DNA of 64,000 nucleotides from Pararhizobium_B sp963838155 (GCA_963838155.1 CAWIQE010000002.1:372001-436000); one strand, 5' to 3'; shown: positions 52,035-61,384, counted from the first letter of the stretch. Program-made: numbers and translations. Notes: a model not told the origin generated them from the sequence alone.

Positions 52035-54127
52035 CAGGCAGGACGGAAGATCAGAAGACGGGCACCGGCCCGGCAGACTCCCCCGCGGCCGCTGCCGACG
52101 AGGACGTCGGGGGCGTTCTCTACGGCGAGACGGAGGCGGAGGACGAGTCGGACCAGGACGGACGCGGCGAAGCTTCCGTCGCGGCCCCGTCGGCCGGCGC
52201 CATCGACTGGGAGGATGCGAGCGCGGTCGCGACCGGGCTCAAGGGTGCGGAGGTGATCCAGGCGCTGGTCAAGCGCCTGCCGAACGCACCCGGCGTCTAT
52301 CGCATGCTGAACGCGGAGGGCGGCGTTCTCTACGTCGGCAAGGCGCGCAGCCTGAAGAAGCGCGTCTCGAACTACGCCCAGGGCCGCGGCCATTCCAACC
52401 GGATCGCCCGGATGATCCGCGAAACGGCGAACATGGAGTTCGTCACGACCCGCACCGAAACCGAAGCGCTGCTTCTCGAGGCGAACCTCATCAAGCGCCT
52501 GAGGCCGCGCTTCAACGTGCTGCTGCGCGACGACAAGTCGTTTCCCTATATCCTGATCACCGGCGGGCATCCGGCGCCGGCGATCTTCAAGCACCGCGGC
52601 GCGCATTCGGCCAAGGGAGACTATTTCGGGCCCTTCGCCTCGGCCGGGGCCGTGGGGCGGACCATCAACGCCCTGCAGCGGGCGTTCCTGATCCGCACCT
52701 GTTCCGACAGCGTCTTCGAAAGCCGGACGCGGCCGTGCCTGCTCTACCAGATCAAGCGCTGCTCCGGCCCCTGCACCGGCGAGATCGGCGAGGCCGACTA
52801 TGCCGGACTGGTGCGCGAGGCGAAGGACTTCCTTTCCGGAAAGAGCCAGAAGGTGAAGGCCGACATGGCCGAAGCGATGCAGGAGGCGTCCGGCGACCTC
52901 GATTTCGAGCGCGCGGCGATCTATCGCGACCGGCTCGCGGCGCTGTCGCACGTCCAGAGCCACCAGGGCATCAACCCGCAGACGGTCGACGAGGCGGACG
53001 TCTTCGCCATCCATAGCGACGGCGGGCTCGCCTGCATTCAGGTCTTCTTCTTCCGCACCGGCCAGAACTGGGGCAACCGCGCCTATTTCCCGAAGGCCGA
53101 TCCGTCGCTTTCGGGCGCGGAGATCCTCGGTGCGTTCCTTTCGCAGTTCTACGACGACAAGCCCTGTCCGCGCCAGGTGCTGCTCTCGGAGGCCGTGGAG
53201 GACCAGGCGCTGCTGTCCGAGGCGCTAAGCGTCAAGGCGGGGCGGAAGGTCGCCGTCAGCGTGCCGCAACGCGGCGAGAAGAAGGATCTGGTGGAGCACG
53301 TCCTGTCGAACGCGCGCGAGGCGCACGGGCGCCGGCTCGCCGAAACGGCGTCGCAGGCCCGCTTGCTTTCCGGTCTGGCCGAGACCTTCGGACTGGCGCG
53401 GGCGCCGCGGCGGATCGAGGTCTACGACAATTCCCATATCATGGGCACCAACGCCGTCGGCGGAATGATCGTCGCCGGACCGGACGGTTTCGTGAAGAAC
53501 CAGTACAGGAAATTCAACATCCGGTCGGAAGACATCGCGCCGGGCGACGATTTCGGCATGATGCGGGAGGTCATGGAGCGGCGGTTCAAGCGGCTCCTGA
53601 AGGAGAACGGAAAGCCGGACGCGTCCGTCGACGGGGAGGAGATGGAGGACGAGAGCCCCTTCCCCTCCTGGCCGGACCTGGTTCTGATCGACGGCGGCCA
53701 GGGGCAGATGTCGGCGGTCCGGGGCATTCTCGACGAGCTGGGCATCGGCGATGCCGTGACGGCCATCGGCGTCGCCAAGGGCATGGACCGGGAGGCCGGC
53801 CGCGAGCGCTTCTTCATGAAGGGTCGCCAACCGTTCACCCTGCCGCCGCGCGATCCGGTGCTCTATTTCGTGCAGCGGCTGCGCGACGAGGCGCACCGCT
53901 TCGCGATCGGCTCGCACCGGGCGCGGCGCAAGAGGGAAATGGTGAAGAACCCGCTCGACGAAATCAACGGCGTCGGCCCCTCGCGCAAGCGCGCCCTGCT
54001 CCACCATTTCGGCACCGCCAAGGCCGTTTCGCGGGCCGCGATCGAGGATCTTTTGGCGGTCGAGGGCATTTCCCGCTCGACGGCACAACTTATTTATGAC
54101 CATTTTCACGACGAACGTGGCGGATGA
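52031..54127 (+). CDS. uvrC: UvrABC excinuclease subunit C
   Basis: 698 residues. After an unusually long acidic, low-complexity N-terminus (about residues 1-80) comes the GIY-YIG nuclease domain (APGVYRMLNAEGGVLYVGKA, 3' incision). Then come the Cys-containing linker (RPCLLYQIKRCSGPC), the UVR motif, an RNase H-like domain for the 5' incision (VYDNSHIMGTNAVGGMIV; LVLIDGGQGQM) and tandem helix-hairpin-helix motifs (INGVGPSRKRALLHHFG). It performs nucleotide excision repair with UvrA and UvrB. It is translationally coupled to the SDR gene. Confidence 0.97.
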   Translation: MTGRTEDQKTGTGPADSPAAAADEDVGGVLYGETEAEDESDQDGRGEASVAAPSAGAIDWEDASAVATGLKGAEVIQALVKRLPNAPGVYRMLNAEGGVLYVGKARSLKKRVSNYAQGRGHSNRIARMIRETANMEFVTTRTETEALLLEANLIKRLRPRFNVLLRDDKSFPYILITGGHPAPAIFKHRGAHSAKGDYFGPFASAGAVGRTINALQRAFLIRTCSDSVFESRTRPCLLYQIKRCSGPCTGEIGEADYAGLVREAKDFLSGKSQKVKADMAEAMQEASGDLDFERAAIYRDRLAALSHVQSHQGINPQTVDEADVFAIHSDGGLACIQVFFFRTGQNWGNRAYFPKADPSLSGAEILGAFLSQFYDDKPCPRQVLLSEAVEDQALLSEALSVKAGRKVAVSVPQRGEKKDLVEHVLSNAREAHGRRLAETASQARLLSGLAETFGLARAPRRIEVYDNSHIMGTNAVGGMIVAGPDGFVKNQYRKFNIRSEDIAPGDDFGMMREVMERRFKRLLKENGKPDASVDGEEMEDESPFPSWPDLVLIDGGQGQMSAVRGILDELGIGDAVTAIGVAKGMDREAGRERFFMKGRQPFTLPPRDPVLYFVQRLRDEAHRFAIGSHRARRKREMVKNPLDEINGVGPSRKRALLHHFGTAKAVSRAAIEDLLAVEGISRSTAQLIYDHFHDERGG

Positions 54128-54193
54128 GCCCGGCTCGGCCGGGCGCAGTGGCAGACATGCGCCGCAAATGTGCTGACAGGAAGAGAGCGTTCC

Positions 54194-54805
54194 GTGGTGG
54201 CTGAACGAGACATGGTGCAGGAAGCGCGTTCGCGCGCCCTCAACATCCCCAATATCCTGACCTACGGACGCATCCTGGCCGTGCCCCTCATCGTGGGCTG
54301 CTTCTTCTTCGGGGGCGACCTGCACGCCTCCGACTTCGCGCGCTGGGCGGCGCTGACGCTGTTCATCGTGGCGTCCATCACCGACTTCCTCGACGGCTAT
54401 CTGGCGCGCATCTGGGACCAGACCTCGAACATCGGGCGCATGCTCGATCCGATCGCCGACAAGCTGCTGGTCGCGTCGGTTCTGCTGCTGCTGGCCGCCG
54501 ACCGGACGATCGCCGACTGGAGCATCTGGGCGGCGATCATCATCCTGTGCCGCGAGATCCTGGTGTCCGGCCTCAGGGAGTACCTGGCGGCGCTGAAGGT
54601 GAGCGTCCCGGTGACGCGCATCGCCAAGTGGAAGACGACGATCCAGATGATCGCCATCGCCTTCCTGCTGGCGGGGCCCGCGGGCGACAAGGTCCTGCCG
54701 CACACGACGGAGATCGGCCTGACCCTGCTCTGGGTGGCGGCGCTGATCACCATGTACACCGGCTACGACTATTTCCGGGCCGGACTGAAGCACGTGGTGC
54801 AGTGA
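54194..54805 (+). CDS. pgsA: CDP-diacylglycerol-glycerol-3-phosphate 3-phosphatidyltransferase
   Basis: 203 residues from GTG 54194 (GGAAGAGAG 7 nt upstream; ATG at 54212 is an alternative). It makes phosphatidylglycerol phosphate. The N-terminal NIPNILTYGRILAVPLIV helix and the complete CDP-alcohol motif (DGYLAR ... GRMLDPIAD) are present, and four to five membrane helices follow. The uvrC-pgsA-moaD-moaE order is typical of rhizobia. The stop shares a base with the moaD start (TGATG). Confidence 0.95.
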   Translation: MVAERDMVQEARSRALNIPNILTYGRILAVPLIVGCFFFGGDLHASDFARWAALTLFIVASITDFLDGYLARIWDQTSNIGRMLDPIADKLLVASVLLLLAADRTIADWSIWAAIIILCREILVSGLREYLAALKVSVPVTRIAKWKTTIQMIAIAFLLAGPAGDKVLPHTTEIGLTLLWVAALITMYTGYDYFRAGLKHVVQ

Positions 54806-55062
54806 TGACGGTCAAGCTCGTCTATTTCGCATGGGTGCGCGAACGCATCGGCCGCCAGGAGGAGACGATCGACCTGCCGGCGGAGGTGCGGACCGTTTCC
54901 GACCTGCTTTCGCATCTCAGGGGCCGTGGCGAAGGGTACGAAACCGCCCTGCAGGCGCCGGAGGCGATCCGCGTGGCGATCGACCGCCAGCATGCGCTCC
55001 ACGAGGCCCCGGTGGCGGGCGCGCGGGAGATCGCCCTCTTCCCGCCGATGACCGGCGGCTGA
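54805..55062 (+). CDS. moaD: Molybdopterin synthase sulfur carrier subunit
   Basis: 85-residue ubiquitin-like protein ending in the required Gly-Gly (PPMTGG), which is thiocarboxylated and donates sulfur to precursor Z. The N-terminal strand KLVYFAWVRERIG and the ALFPPMTGG tail are typical. It is coupled by overlap to pgsA and lies 5 nt before moaE, its synthase partner. The cofactor is used, for example, by the molybdopterin oxidoreductase at 44.3 kb. Confidence 0.95.
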   Translation: MTVKLVYFAWVRERIGRQEETIDLPAEVRTVSDLLSHLRGRGEGYETALQAPEAIRVAIDRQHALHEAPVAGAREIALFPPMTGG

Positions 55063-55067
55063 AGCCG

Positions 55068-55538
55068 ATGGACGCCGCGGCCCTTTCCCCGACGGTGCGG
55101 GTGCAGCGCGACGATTTCGACGTCAACGCCGAGATTGCCGCCCTGACGGCCGGCCGGCGCGATGCCGGCGCGGTGGTCACCTTCAGCGGCCTCTGCCGGG
55201 ACGAGGGCGGAACGCTCGCGGCCCTCGAGCTGGAGCATTATCCCGGCATGGCGGAGGACGAGATCGCGCGCATCGCAAGGGAGGCGATGGAGCGCTGGCC
55301 GCTTACGGGGCTCGCCGCGATCCACAGGTTCGGGCGCATCGAGCCCGGCGCCAACATCGTGCTGGTGGCCGCCGCATCGAAGCATCGCCATGCCGCCTTC
55401 GAGGCCGCCAGTTTCATGATGGACTACCTGAAGAGCGCGGCGCCGTTCTGGAAGAAGGAACACCGGCTGGACGGAACGGCGGGCGACTGGGTCGCCGCGC
55501 GCGACGAGGACGAGGCGGTTCTCCTGCGCTGGCGCTGA
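55068..55538 (+). CDS. moaE: Molybdopterin synthase catalytic subunit
   Basis: 156 residues. It transfers sulfur from MoaD to cyclic pyranopterin monophosphate. The family segments GAVVTFSGLCRDEGG, LELEHYPGMAE and IHRFGRIEPGANIVLVAAASKHR are present. The Lys-containing active site YLKSAAPFWKKEH is intact. The stop TGA is followed immediately by a partial copy of element A. Confidence 0.95.
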   Translation: MDAAALSPTVRVQRDDFDVNAEIAALTAGRRDAGAVVTFSGLCRDEGGTLAALELEHYPGMAEDEIARIAREAMERWPLTGLAAIHRFGRIEPGANIVLVAAASKHRHAAFEAASFMMDYLKSAAPFWKKEHRLDGTAGDWVAARDEDEAVLLRWR

Positions 55539-55540
55539 GC

Positions 55541-55683
55541 CAAAACCGGGTTCCACTTTTCCTGGAATTGGGGTTTGCCTTGCCAATTCCGGACGGAAAA
55601 CCGGGTTCCACTTTTCCTGGAATTGGGGTTTGCCCTGCCAATCCCGGACGGAAAACCGGGTTCCACTTTTCCTGGAATTGGCC
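55541..55683 (+). repeat. Tandem A-type repeats with CCAATTCC / GGAATTGG arms
   Basis: A partial copy (from 55541) and two full copies (55583-55626 and 55638-55681) have a 55-bp period. They are separated by 11-nt spacers differing at one base. Compared with the common A element the outer arms have changed on both sides (CCAATTCC with GGAATTGG), keeping the stem pairing. Confidence 0.85.
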
Positions 55684-55753
55684 TAGACAAGGCTCCTGCA
55701 GACGGACGTCACCCTGCAGGTCCTTCGGGCCCGCAACGCACGAAAGTGTCTCA

Positions 55754-56863
55754 TTGCCCCAGCAAACGGACAGGAAGCCGGCCACGCTCATCGGTGGCTG
55801 GCCGAAGGCCGCCCAGTGGACGGCACTGGTCGCGGCGTCGGTCGCACTGGCCGCCGCGCTGGAATTCGTCGGGGTCCCGGCAGGGCTGCTGCTCGGGCCG
55901 ATGATCGTCGGCATCGGTGCCGCGATGTTCGATGCGCGCATCCGTGTCGCCGGCAAGCCCTACATGCTCGCCCAGGCGGTCATCGGCTGCCTCGTCGCGA
56001 ACTCGATCACGCCGGAGATCATCCTGACCTTCCTCGACGACTGGCCGCTGCTCGTCGCGCTGGTCACGACCGTCATCGTGGCGAGCAGCACCCTCGGCTG
56101 GCTGATGAGCCGCTGGCAGGTGCTGCCGGGCTCGGCGGCGGTATGGGGGTCTTCGCCGGGCGGGGCCACGGCGATGATGCTGATGGCCGAAGCCTTCGGG
56201 GCGGACGCAAGGCTCGTCGCCTTCATGCAATATGCCCGGGTCGTGATGGTCGCCCTCGCCGCATCCGTCATCGCCCGCATCTGGGTCGGCGCTCCGGCGG
56301 CGCACGCGCCGGCGCAGGCGCTGGCCGTCGACTGGCTGGGCCTCGGGGAGACGGCTCTGCTCGTCGTCGCCGGCTCCGCGGCCGGCGCGGTTTCGCGAAT
56401 CCCGGCGGGTCCGCTCATCGTGCCGCTGGTCGTCGGCGCGACCCTGCACGCGCTCGGGCTGGCGAGCTTCGCGCTGCCGATCTGGCTGCTCGCGCCGTCC
56501 TATGCCCTGATCGGGTGGCGGGTCGGCCTCGGCTTCACCCGCGACGTCCTGGCGAACGTCGCGAGCGCGCTGCCGCGGGTGCTGGGGTCGATCCTGGTGC
56601 TGATCGCCTTCTGCGGCGGCCTCGCCTTCATCCTCAGCCGGACGATGGGGATCGACCCGCTGACCGCCTATCTGGCGACGAGCCCCGGCGGCATGGATTC
56701 GATCGCCATCATCAGCGCCTCGAGCCCGGTCAACCTGCCCTTCGTCATGACGCTGCAGGCCGTTCGCTTCGTCATGGTGTTGATCATCGGGCCGACCTTC
56801 GCCCGGTTCGTCGCCCGGCACGGCAACTACGACAGCCGCTACGCCTCGCGACCGGACGACTGA
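55754..56863 (+). CDS. AbrB-family (PF05145-type) membrane protein
   Basis: 369 residues from a TTG at 55754; the start is uncertain because the ribosome site is weak. About ten membrane helices are arranged as two repeats with paired signatures LLLGPMIVGIGAAMFDA / AGPLIVPLVVGATLHA and SSPGGATAMMLMAEAFGADARLVAFMQYARVV / TSPGGMDSIAIISASSP. This family is often annotated as AbrB regulator or ammonia monooxygenase, but it is an integral membrane protein with no DNA-binding domain. Transport is likely; the substrate is unknown. Confidence 0.82.
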   Translation: MPQQTDRKPATLIGGWPKAAQWTALVAASVALAAALEFVGVPAGLLLGPMIVGIGAAMFDARIRVAGKPYMLAQAVIGCLVANSITPEIILTFLDDWPLLVALVTTVIVASSTLGWLMSRWQVLPGSAAVWGSSPGGATAMMLMAEAFGADARLVAFMQYARVVMVALAASVIARIWVGAPAAHAPAQALAVDWLGLGETALLVVAGSAAGAVSRIPAGPLIVPLVVGATLHALGLASFALPIWLLAPSYALIGWRVGLGFTRDVLANVASALPRVLGSILVLIAFCGGLAFILSRTMGIDPLTAYLATSPGGMDSIAIISASSPVNLPFVMTLQAVRFVMVLIIGPTFARFVARHGNYDSRYASRPDD

Positions 56864-56925
56864 GGCCGCCGGCCGGCCGCATGCCGTTTCCGGCCGCGGC
56901 CGCCGGCTTCACGCCTGCAGAGAAC

Positions 56926-57348
56926 TCAGCCGACGATCTCGGTGCCCGAGAACCAGTAGGCGATCTCTTCCCTGGCCGTCTCGGGGGCGTCGGAGCCGTG
57001 GACGGAATTCTCGCCGATGGAGAGGGCATAGAGCTTGCGGACGGTGCCCTCGGCGGCATCGGCGGGATTGGTGGCGCCCATGATCTCGCGGTTCTTCGCG
57101 ATGGCGTTCTCGCCCTCGAGCACCTGCACGACCGTCGGGCCGGAGGACATGAATTCGGTCAGCTCGCCGAAGAAGGGGCGCTCCTTGTGAACCGCGTAGA
57201 AGCCTTCCGCCTCGCGGAGGCTCATCCATACGCGCTTCGAGGCGACGACCCTGAGGCCGGCGTCCTCGAACATTCGGGTGATGGCGCCTGTCAGGTTGCG
57301 CTTGGTTGCGTCGGGCTTGATCATCGAGAAGGTGCGTTCGATCGCCAT
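56926..57348 (-). CDS. ndk: Nucleoside diphosphate kinase
   Basis: 140 residues, the normal length. It equilibrates NTP pools through a phosphohistidine: His117 in ENSVHGSD. The N-terminus ERTFSMIKPDATKRN and the MGATNPADA loop are conserved. AAGGA lies upstream of the ATG at 57348. It is convergent with the AbrB-family gene. Confidence 0.97.
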   Translation of the reverse strand: MAIERTFSMIKPDATKRNLTGAITRMFEDAGLRVVASKRVWMSLREAEGFYAVHKERPFFGELTEFMSSGPTVVQVLEGENAIAKNREIMGATNPADAAEGTVRKLYALSIGENSVHGSDAPETAREEIAYWFSGTEIVG

Positions 57349-57402
57349 GGTTCATCCTTGCTTGCTGGTCGGCCGTCACCGGCCTTTCGAACTCTCGGGG
57401 GC

Positions 57403-57501
57403 TAGGGCCGGTCCACGTTCCACGGAATCGCGAATGGGCCCTATCTCGTTGTTTTTGCGCAATTCCAGGCGGAAAACGGGTTCCACCTTTCCGGGAATTG
57501 C
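57403..57501 (+). repeat. Compound H+A repeat, diverged copy
   Basis: Hairpin H (57403-57443) has arms TAGGGCC / GGGCCCTA. It is followed by element A (57459-57501) with arms GCAATTCC / GGAATTGC. Both hairpins differ from the common form by paired changes. It lies between the divergent ndk and DinB genes, one of the few copies in a 5' region. Confidence 0.75.
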
Positions 57502-57645
57502 CCTAAATAGCCGGAGCGCTCGACGGACACAAGGGTGCGAGCGGGCGGTGCGCGGGTGCGAGGGCGGCCCGCCCATGGCGCCGCGATGCGCGGCGTGATA
57601 GGCCTTGGCCATCGCAGGCCGGACGGGCAGGAGGCGCATGGGGCG

Positions 57646-58161
57646 ATGATCAAGGCACATTTCTCGGGGCTTGCCGCGTACAACGCCTGGGCCAACCGCA
57701 GGCTCTACGACGCGGTGGCCGACCTCACGCCGGAGGAATTCCGCCGCGACGTCCATGCGTTCTTCACCTCCATGCAGGGCACGCTCAACCACATCCTGGT
57801 CGCCGACCGGGTATGGATGAAGCGCTTCACCGGCGAAGGCGACCACCCGCCGCGCCTCGATGCCATCATCCACGAGGCCTTCGGCGCGATGCTCGTGGCC
57901 CGCAAGGCGGAGGATGCCCGCATCGTCGATTATGTCGAGGGGCTGTCGGAGGCGGATTTCGAGGGCCGCTTCACCTACGTGTCGATGACCGACGTTCGCA
58001 CGATCAGCCAGCGGCTCGCGCCGGCGCTGGCCCACTTCTTCAACCACCAGACCCATCACCGCGGGCAGGCGCACGGCATATTGTCGACGCTGGGCAAGGA
58101 ACCGCCGCCGCTCGACCTCGTCTATTTTCACAGGGAGCCCGAAGGTCGCCGCTTCGCCTGA
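57646..58161 (+). CDS. DinB-family metalloprotein
   Basis: 171 residues from the ATG at 57646 (AGGAGG upstream). A four-helix DinB/YfiT-like fold is indicated. The nickel/zinc triad is His49 (TLNHILVADRVW) with two His in HFFNHQTHHRGQ, near residues 132-138. Proteins of this fold include mycothiol/bacillithiol-dependent transferases and damage-inducible proteins of unknown role. No neighbour clarifies the function. Confidence 0.85.
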   Translation: MIKAHFSGLAAYNAWANRRLYDAVADLTPEEFRRDVHAFFTSMQGTLNHILVADRVWMKRFTGEGDHPPRLDAIIHEAFGAMLVARKAEDARIVDYVEGLSEADFEGRFTYVSMTDVRTISQRLAPALAHFFNHQTHHRGQAHGILSTLGKEPPPLDLVYFHREPEGRRFA

Positions 58162-58278
58162 AGCGCATGCCGGCGGGCGGCCGCGATCCGGGCAGGCGGA
58201 AGACGCGCGGAAGTTGACAGCTGTCAACCGGCTCGCGCGGGCACCGGAAGCGGAGGCCCCGGCACCCGCCGATGCGAC

Positions 58279-58578
58279 TTACGGAAGCTTGTCCGCGATG
58301 ACGTCGATCTTGTTGATCGACGGGGCTTCCGCCAGGAGCTCGTCGGCTCTCGCCATGAGGGCCTTGGCGACCTCGCCCGAGAGATGTTCGTCCCTGCCGG
58401 AATCGTCGTCGAACGCATCGAAGATGCCGAATGTCGAGGGTCCCATGCGGATTGCGAACCAGGCGACGGTCTTCGGCTCGTCGTCGACGAGAGCCGCACC
58501 GCTCTTCAGGAATGCCTCGACTTCGTCTTCCTTGCCGGGCTTTGCCTCGAGACGTACGTAAAGCGCTTTGGCGGTCAT
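58279..58578 (-). CDS. Antibiotic biosynthesis monooxygenase (ABM)-domain protein
   Basis: 99-residue single-domain dimeric ferredoxin-like protein from the ATG at 58578 (AAGGAG upstream). The ABM pattern is seen in ALYVRLEAKPGKEDEVEAFL, AWFAIRMGPSTFGIFDAFDD and the HLSGEVAKALMARADELL helix. Members include YgiN-type quinol monooxygenases and cofactor-free oxygenases. The substrate is unknown. It is divergent from the ABC-F gene. Confidence 0.82.
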   Translation of the reverse strand: MTAKALYVRLEAKPGKEDEVEAFLKSGAALVDDEPKTVAWFAIRMGPSTFGIFDAFDDDSGRDEHLSGEVAKALMARADELLAEAPSINKIDVIADKLP

Positions 58579-58739
58579 GCCTAATCTCCTTTGCTTGCAG
58601 GGCCAATTCAAAGAAAATCCGGCCGTCTGCAACAGCCTGAAATGCGTCTCGCAGTAAACGCGGATGAAAATGCCTGATCGACGGTCGATCGGGCGCCGTA
58701 TCCTTGCCTTATGCGATTTCGTGCGTCAATAAGCGTCCC

Positions 58740-60629
58740 ATGCTGACCATCTCGAACCTTTCTGCCCGCATCGCCGGGCGGCTCCTGATCGACAACGCCT
58801 CGCTGACGCTCCCGGCCGGAACCAAGGCGGGGCTCGTCGGCCGCAACGGGGCCGGCAAGTCGACGCTCTTCCGGATCGTTTCCGGCGAACTCGCGCCGGA
58901 ATCCGGGGCGGTCTCGCTGCCACGCAACTGCCGCATCGGACAGGTCGCGCAAGAGGCGCCGGCAACCGCGGAGCCGCTCGTCGACATCGTGCTGGCAGCC
59001 GACCTCGAGCGCAGCGCCCTGATGGCCGAGGCGGAGACGGCGCGCGACGCCCACCGGATCGCCGAAATCCAGACGCGGCTCGTCGACATCGACGCCCATT
59101 CGGCCGAGGCCCGGGCGGCGAGCATCCTTGCCGGCCTCGGTTTCGACGAGGCCGCGCAGCGGCGGCCCGCCTCCTCCTTCTCCGGCGGCTGGCGCATGCG
59201 CGTGGCGCTCGCCGCCGTGCTCTTCGCCCGACCGGACCTCCTGCTTCTCGACGAGCCGACGAACTATCTCGACCTCGAGGGCACGCTCTGGCTCGAGGAC
59301 TATGTCCGGCGCTATCCCCATACGGTCGTCGTCATCAGCCACGACCGGGATCTCCTGAACAGGGCGGTCGGTTCCATCGTCCATCTCGACGGGAAGAAGC
59401 TGACCTTCTACCGCGGTTCCTTCGACCAGTTCGAGCGCCAGAAGGCGGAAGCCGCCGAGCTGCAGACCAAGATGCGGGCCAAGACCGAGGCGAAGCGCCG
59501 GCACATGGAAGCCTTCGTGGAGCGCTTCCGCTACAAGGCATCGAAGGCGCGGCAGGCCCAGTCCCGGCTGAAGGCGCTGGAGCGGATGGGCACGGTCGAC
59601 GCGGTCGTCGAGGACCACGTGCAGGGCTTCTCCTTCCCGACCCCCGACAAGCAGGCCGCGTCGCCGATCATCGCGCTCGAGGCGGCGTCGGTCGGCTACG
59701 TGCCCGGCGAGCCGGTGCTTTCCCGCCTCGACCTCCGGCTCGACAACGACGACCGGATCGCCCTGCTCGGCGCCAACGGCAACGGCAAGTCGACCTTCGC
59801 GAAGCTGATCTCCGGCCGCCTCGCCCCCGACACGGGCCGGATGCAGGTCGCGCCGAACCTCAGGATCGGCTATTTCGCGCAGCACCAGCTCGACGATCTC
59901 GTTCCCGGGGAAAGCGCGGTCCAGCACGTGCGCAAGCGGATGCCCGAGGCTGCGGAGGCGAAAGTGCGCGCCCGGGTGGCGGCGATGGGGCTGGCGACCG
60001 AGAAGATGGACACTGCCGCCGGCGACCTGTCGGGCGGCGAGAAGGCGCGGCTCGCGATGGGGCTGGCGACCTTCGACGCGCCGAACCTGCTGATCCTGGA
60101 CGAGCCGACGAACCACCTCGACATCGACAGCCGGCAGGCGCTCATTCGGGCGCTGAACGACTTCGAGGGCGCCGTGATCCTCATCTCGCACGACCGTCAC
60201 CTGCTAGAGGCGACCGCCGACCGCCTCTGGCTGGTGCGGGACGGCACCGTCAAGTCCTACGACGGCGACCTGGAGGACTATCGCAGCCTGATCGTCTCCG
60301 GGGCGCGGCCGGCGGACAAGCCGAAGGCGGCGGCCGAGGACGAACCGAAATCGAAGGCCGGGCAGCGCAAGGCAGCCGCGGAGCGCCGCGCCGCCATGGC
60401 CCCCATGCGGAAAAAGATCAACGATCTCGAATCCCTGACGGCCAAACTGGAGAAAACGATTCAAGCGCTCGACGGCAAGCTGGCGGATCCCCTCCTCTAC
60501 GAAAAGACGCCCGGCAAGGCGGCGGACCTCGCCAGGGAGCGGTCCGATGCGCAGGCGCGGCTCGCCGAGGCGGAGGACGAGTGGCTGGCCCTGTCGACGG
60601 AGTACGACGCGGCCGTCGCAGCCGAGTAA
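58740..60629 (+). CDS. ABC-F family ATPase
   Basis: 629 residues, two ABC cassettes on one chain without membrane segments. Walker A motifs are GRNGAGKST (Lys40) and GANGNGKST (about Lys349). Signatures are SFSGGWRMRVALA and LSGGEKARLAMG, and Walker B regions are LLLLDEPTNYLD and LLILDEPTNHLD. The linker is about 80 residues and there is a coiled-coil C-terminal extension (about 535-629). ABC-F proteins act on ribosomes (EttA, Uup, resistance factors). This one looks Uup/YheS-like, but the subgroup is not settled. The chosen ATG at 58740 begins MLTISNLSARIAG. Confidence 0.9.
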   Translation: MLTISNLSARIAGRLLIDNASLTLPAGTKAGLVGRNGAGKSTLFRIVSGELAPESGAVSLPRNCRIGQVAQEAPATAEPLVDIVLAADLERSALMAEAETARDAHRIAEIQTRLVDIDAHSAEARAASILAGLGFDEAAQRRPASSFSGGWRMRVALAAVLFARPDLLLLDEPTNYLDLEGTLWLEDYVRRYPHTVVVISHDRDLLNRAVGSIVHLDGKKLTFYRGSFDQFERQKAEAAELQTKMRAKTEAKRRHMEAFVERFRYKASKARQAQSRLKALERMGTVDAVVEDHVQGFSFPTPDKQAASPIIALEAASVGYVPGEPVLSRLDLRLDNDDRIALLGANGNGKSTFAKLISGRLAPDTGRMQVAPNLRIGYFAQHQLDDLVPGESAVQHVRKRMPEAAEAKVRARVAAMGLATEKMDTAAGDLSGGEKARLAMGLATFDAPNLLILDEPTNHLDIDSRQALIRALNDFEGAVILISHDRHLLEATADRLWLVRDGTVKSYDGDLEDYRSLIVSGARPADKPKAAAEDEPKSKAGQRKAAAERRAAMAPMRKKINDLESLTAKLEKTIQALDGKLADPLLYEKTPGKAADLARERSDAQARLAEAEDEWLALSTEYDAAVAAE

Positions 60630-60646
60630 GCCGAAGCCGCCGGGTC

Positions 60647-61344
60647 GCGTTTCCGGACGGAAAACCGGTTTCCACTTTTCCTGGAAGCGCGCCTCCATTC
60701 GCACCCTCGTCTCGCTCCGTCATCCTCGCCCTTGTGGCGAGGATCCGACAACGCCCGCCGGGGATGCGGCGCCGACTGCAGATCCTCGGGACAAGCCCGA
60801 GGATGACGACGGTGAGGGTGGGGTGACGGCGGTGGGGGTGAGGGTGACGGCGGAGGCTTACGCGCTTCCGGACGGAAAACCGGTTTCCACTTTTCCTGGA
60901 AACGCGCCTCCATTCGCACTCTCGCTCGCTCCGTCATCCTCGCCCTTGTGGCGAGGATCCGACAACGCCCGCCGGGGATGCGGCGCCGACTGCAGATCCT
61001 CGGGACAAGCCCGAGGATGACGACGGTGGGGGTGGGGTGACGGCGGTGGGGGTGAGGGTGACGGCGGAGGCTGGAGCGCTTCCGGACGGAAAACCGGTTT
61101 CCACTTTTCCTGGAAACCGCCTCCACGGATGCCGCCGCTTCCGGACGGACAAACCGGTTTCCACTTTTCCTGGAAACAACTCTCCCAGCCGCGTTTCCGG
61201 ACGGAAAACCGGTTTCCACTTTTCCTGGAAACAACTCTCCCAGCCGCGCTTCCGGACGGAAAACCGGTTTCCACTTTTCCTGGAAACAACTCTCCCAGCC
61301 GCGTTTCCGGACGGAAAACCGGTTTCCACTTTTCCTGGAAACGC
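60647..61344. repeat. Composite repeat array 3: A-B-A-B-A then tandem A copies
   Basis: A copies start at 60647, 60862, 61076, 61136, 61191, 61246 and 61301. B copies lie at 60718-60808 and 60932-61022, each followed by 21-bp-type G-rich units. The last three A copies are exactly 55 bp apart and share the same spacer (AACTCTCCCAGCC), so they are tandem duplications. Arms vary between GCGCTTCC/GGAAGCGC and GCGTTTCC/GGAAACGC. It fills the gap between the ABC-F and tonB genes and ends 40 nt before the tonB start, so it may lie in the tonB leader. Confidence 0.88.
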
Positions 61345-61384
61345 TTTAGAAAACCAAAGTGTCACTCACCGTCCCGGGGTTCGG

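Noticed and set aside
55754..56863. AbrB-family gene as a transcription factor
   Set aside because: The family name is misleading: the protein is wholly hydrophobic with about ten membrane helices and no SpoVT/AbrB DNA-binding fold.
61136..61344. CRISPR-like look of regularly spaced A elements
   Set aside because: The repeats are palindromic intergenic elements found singly elsewhere, the spacers are only 11-13 nt and identical, and no cas gene is present.
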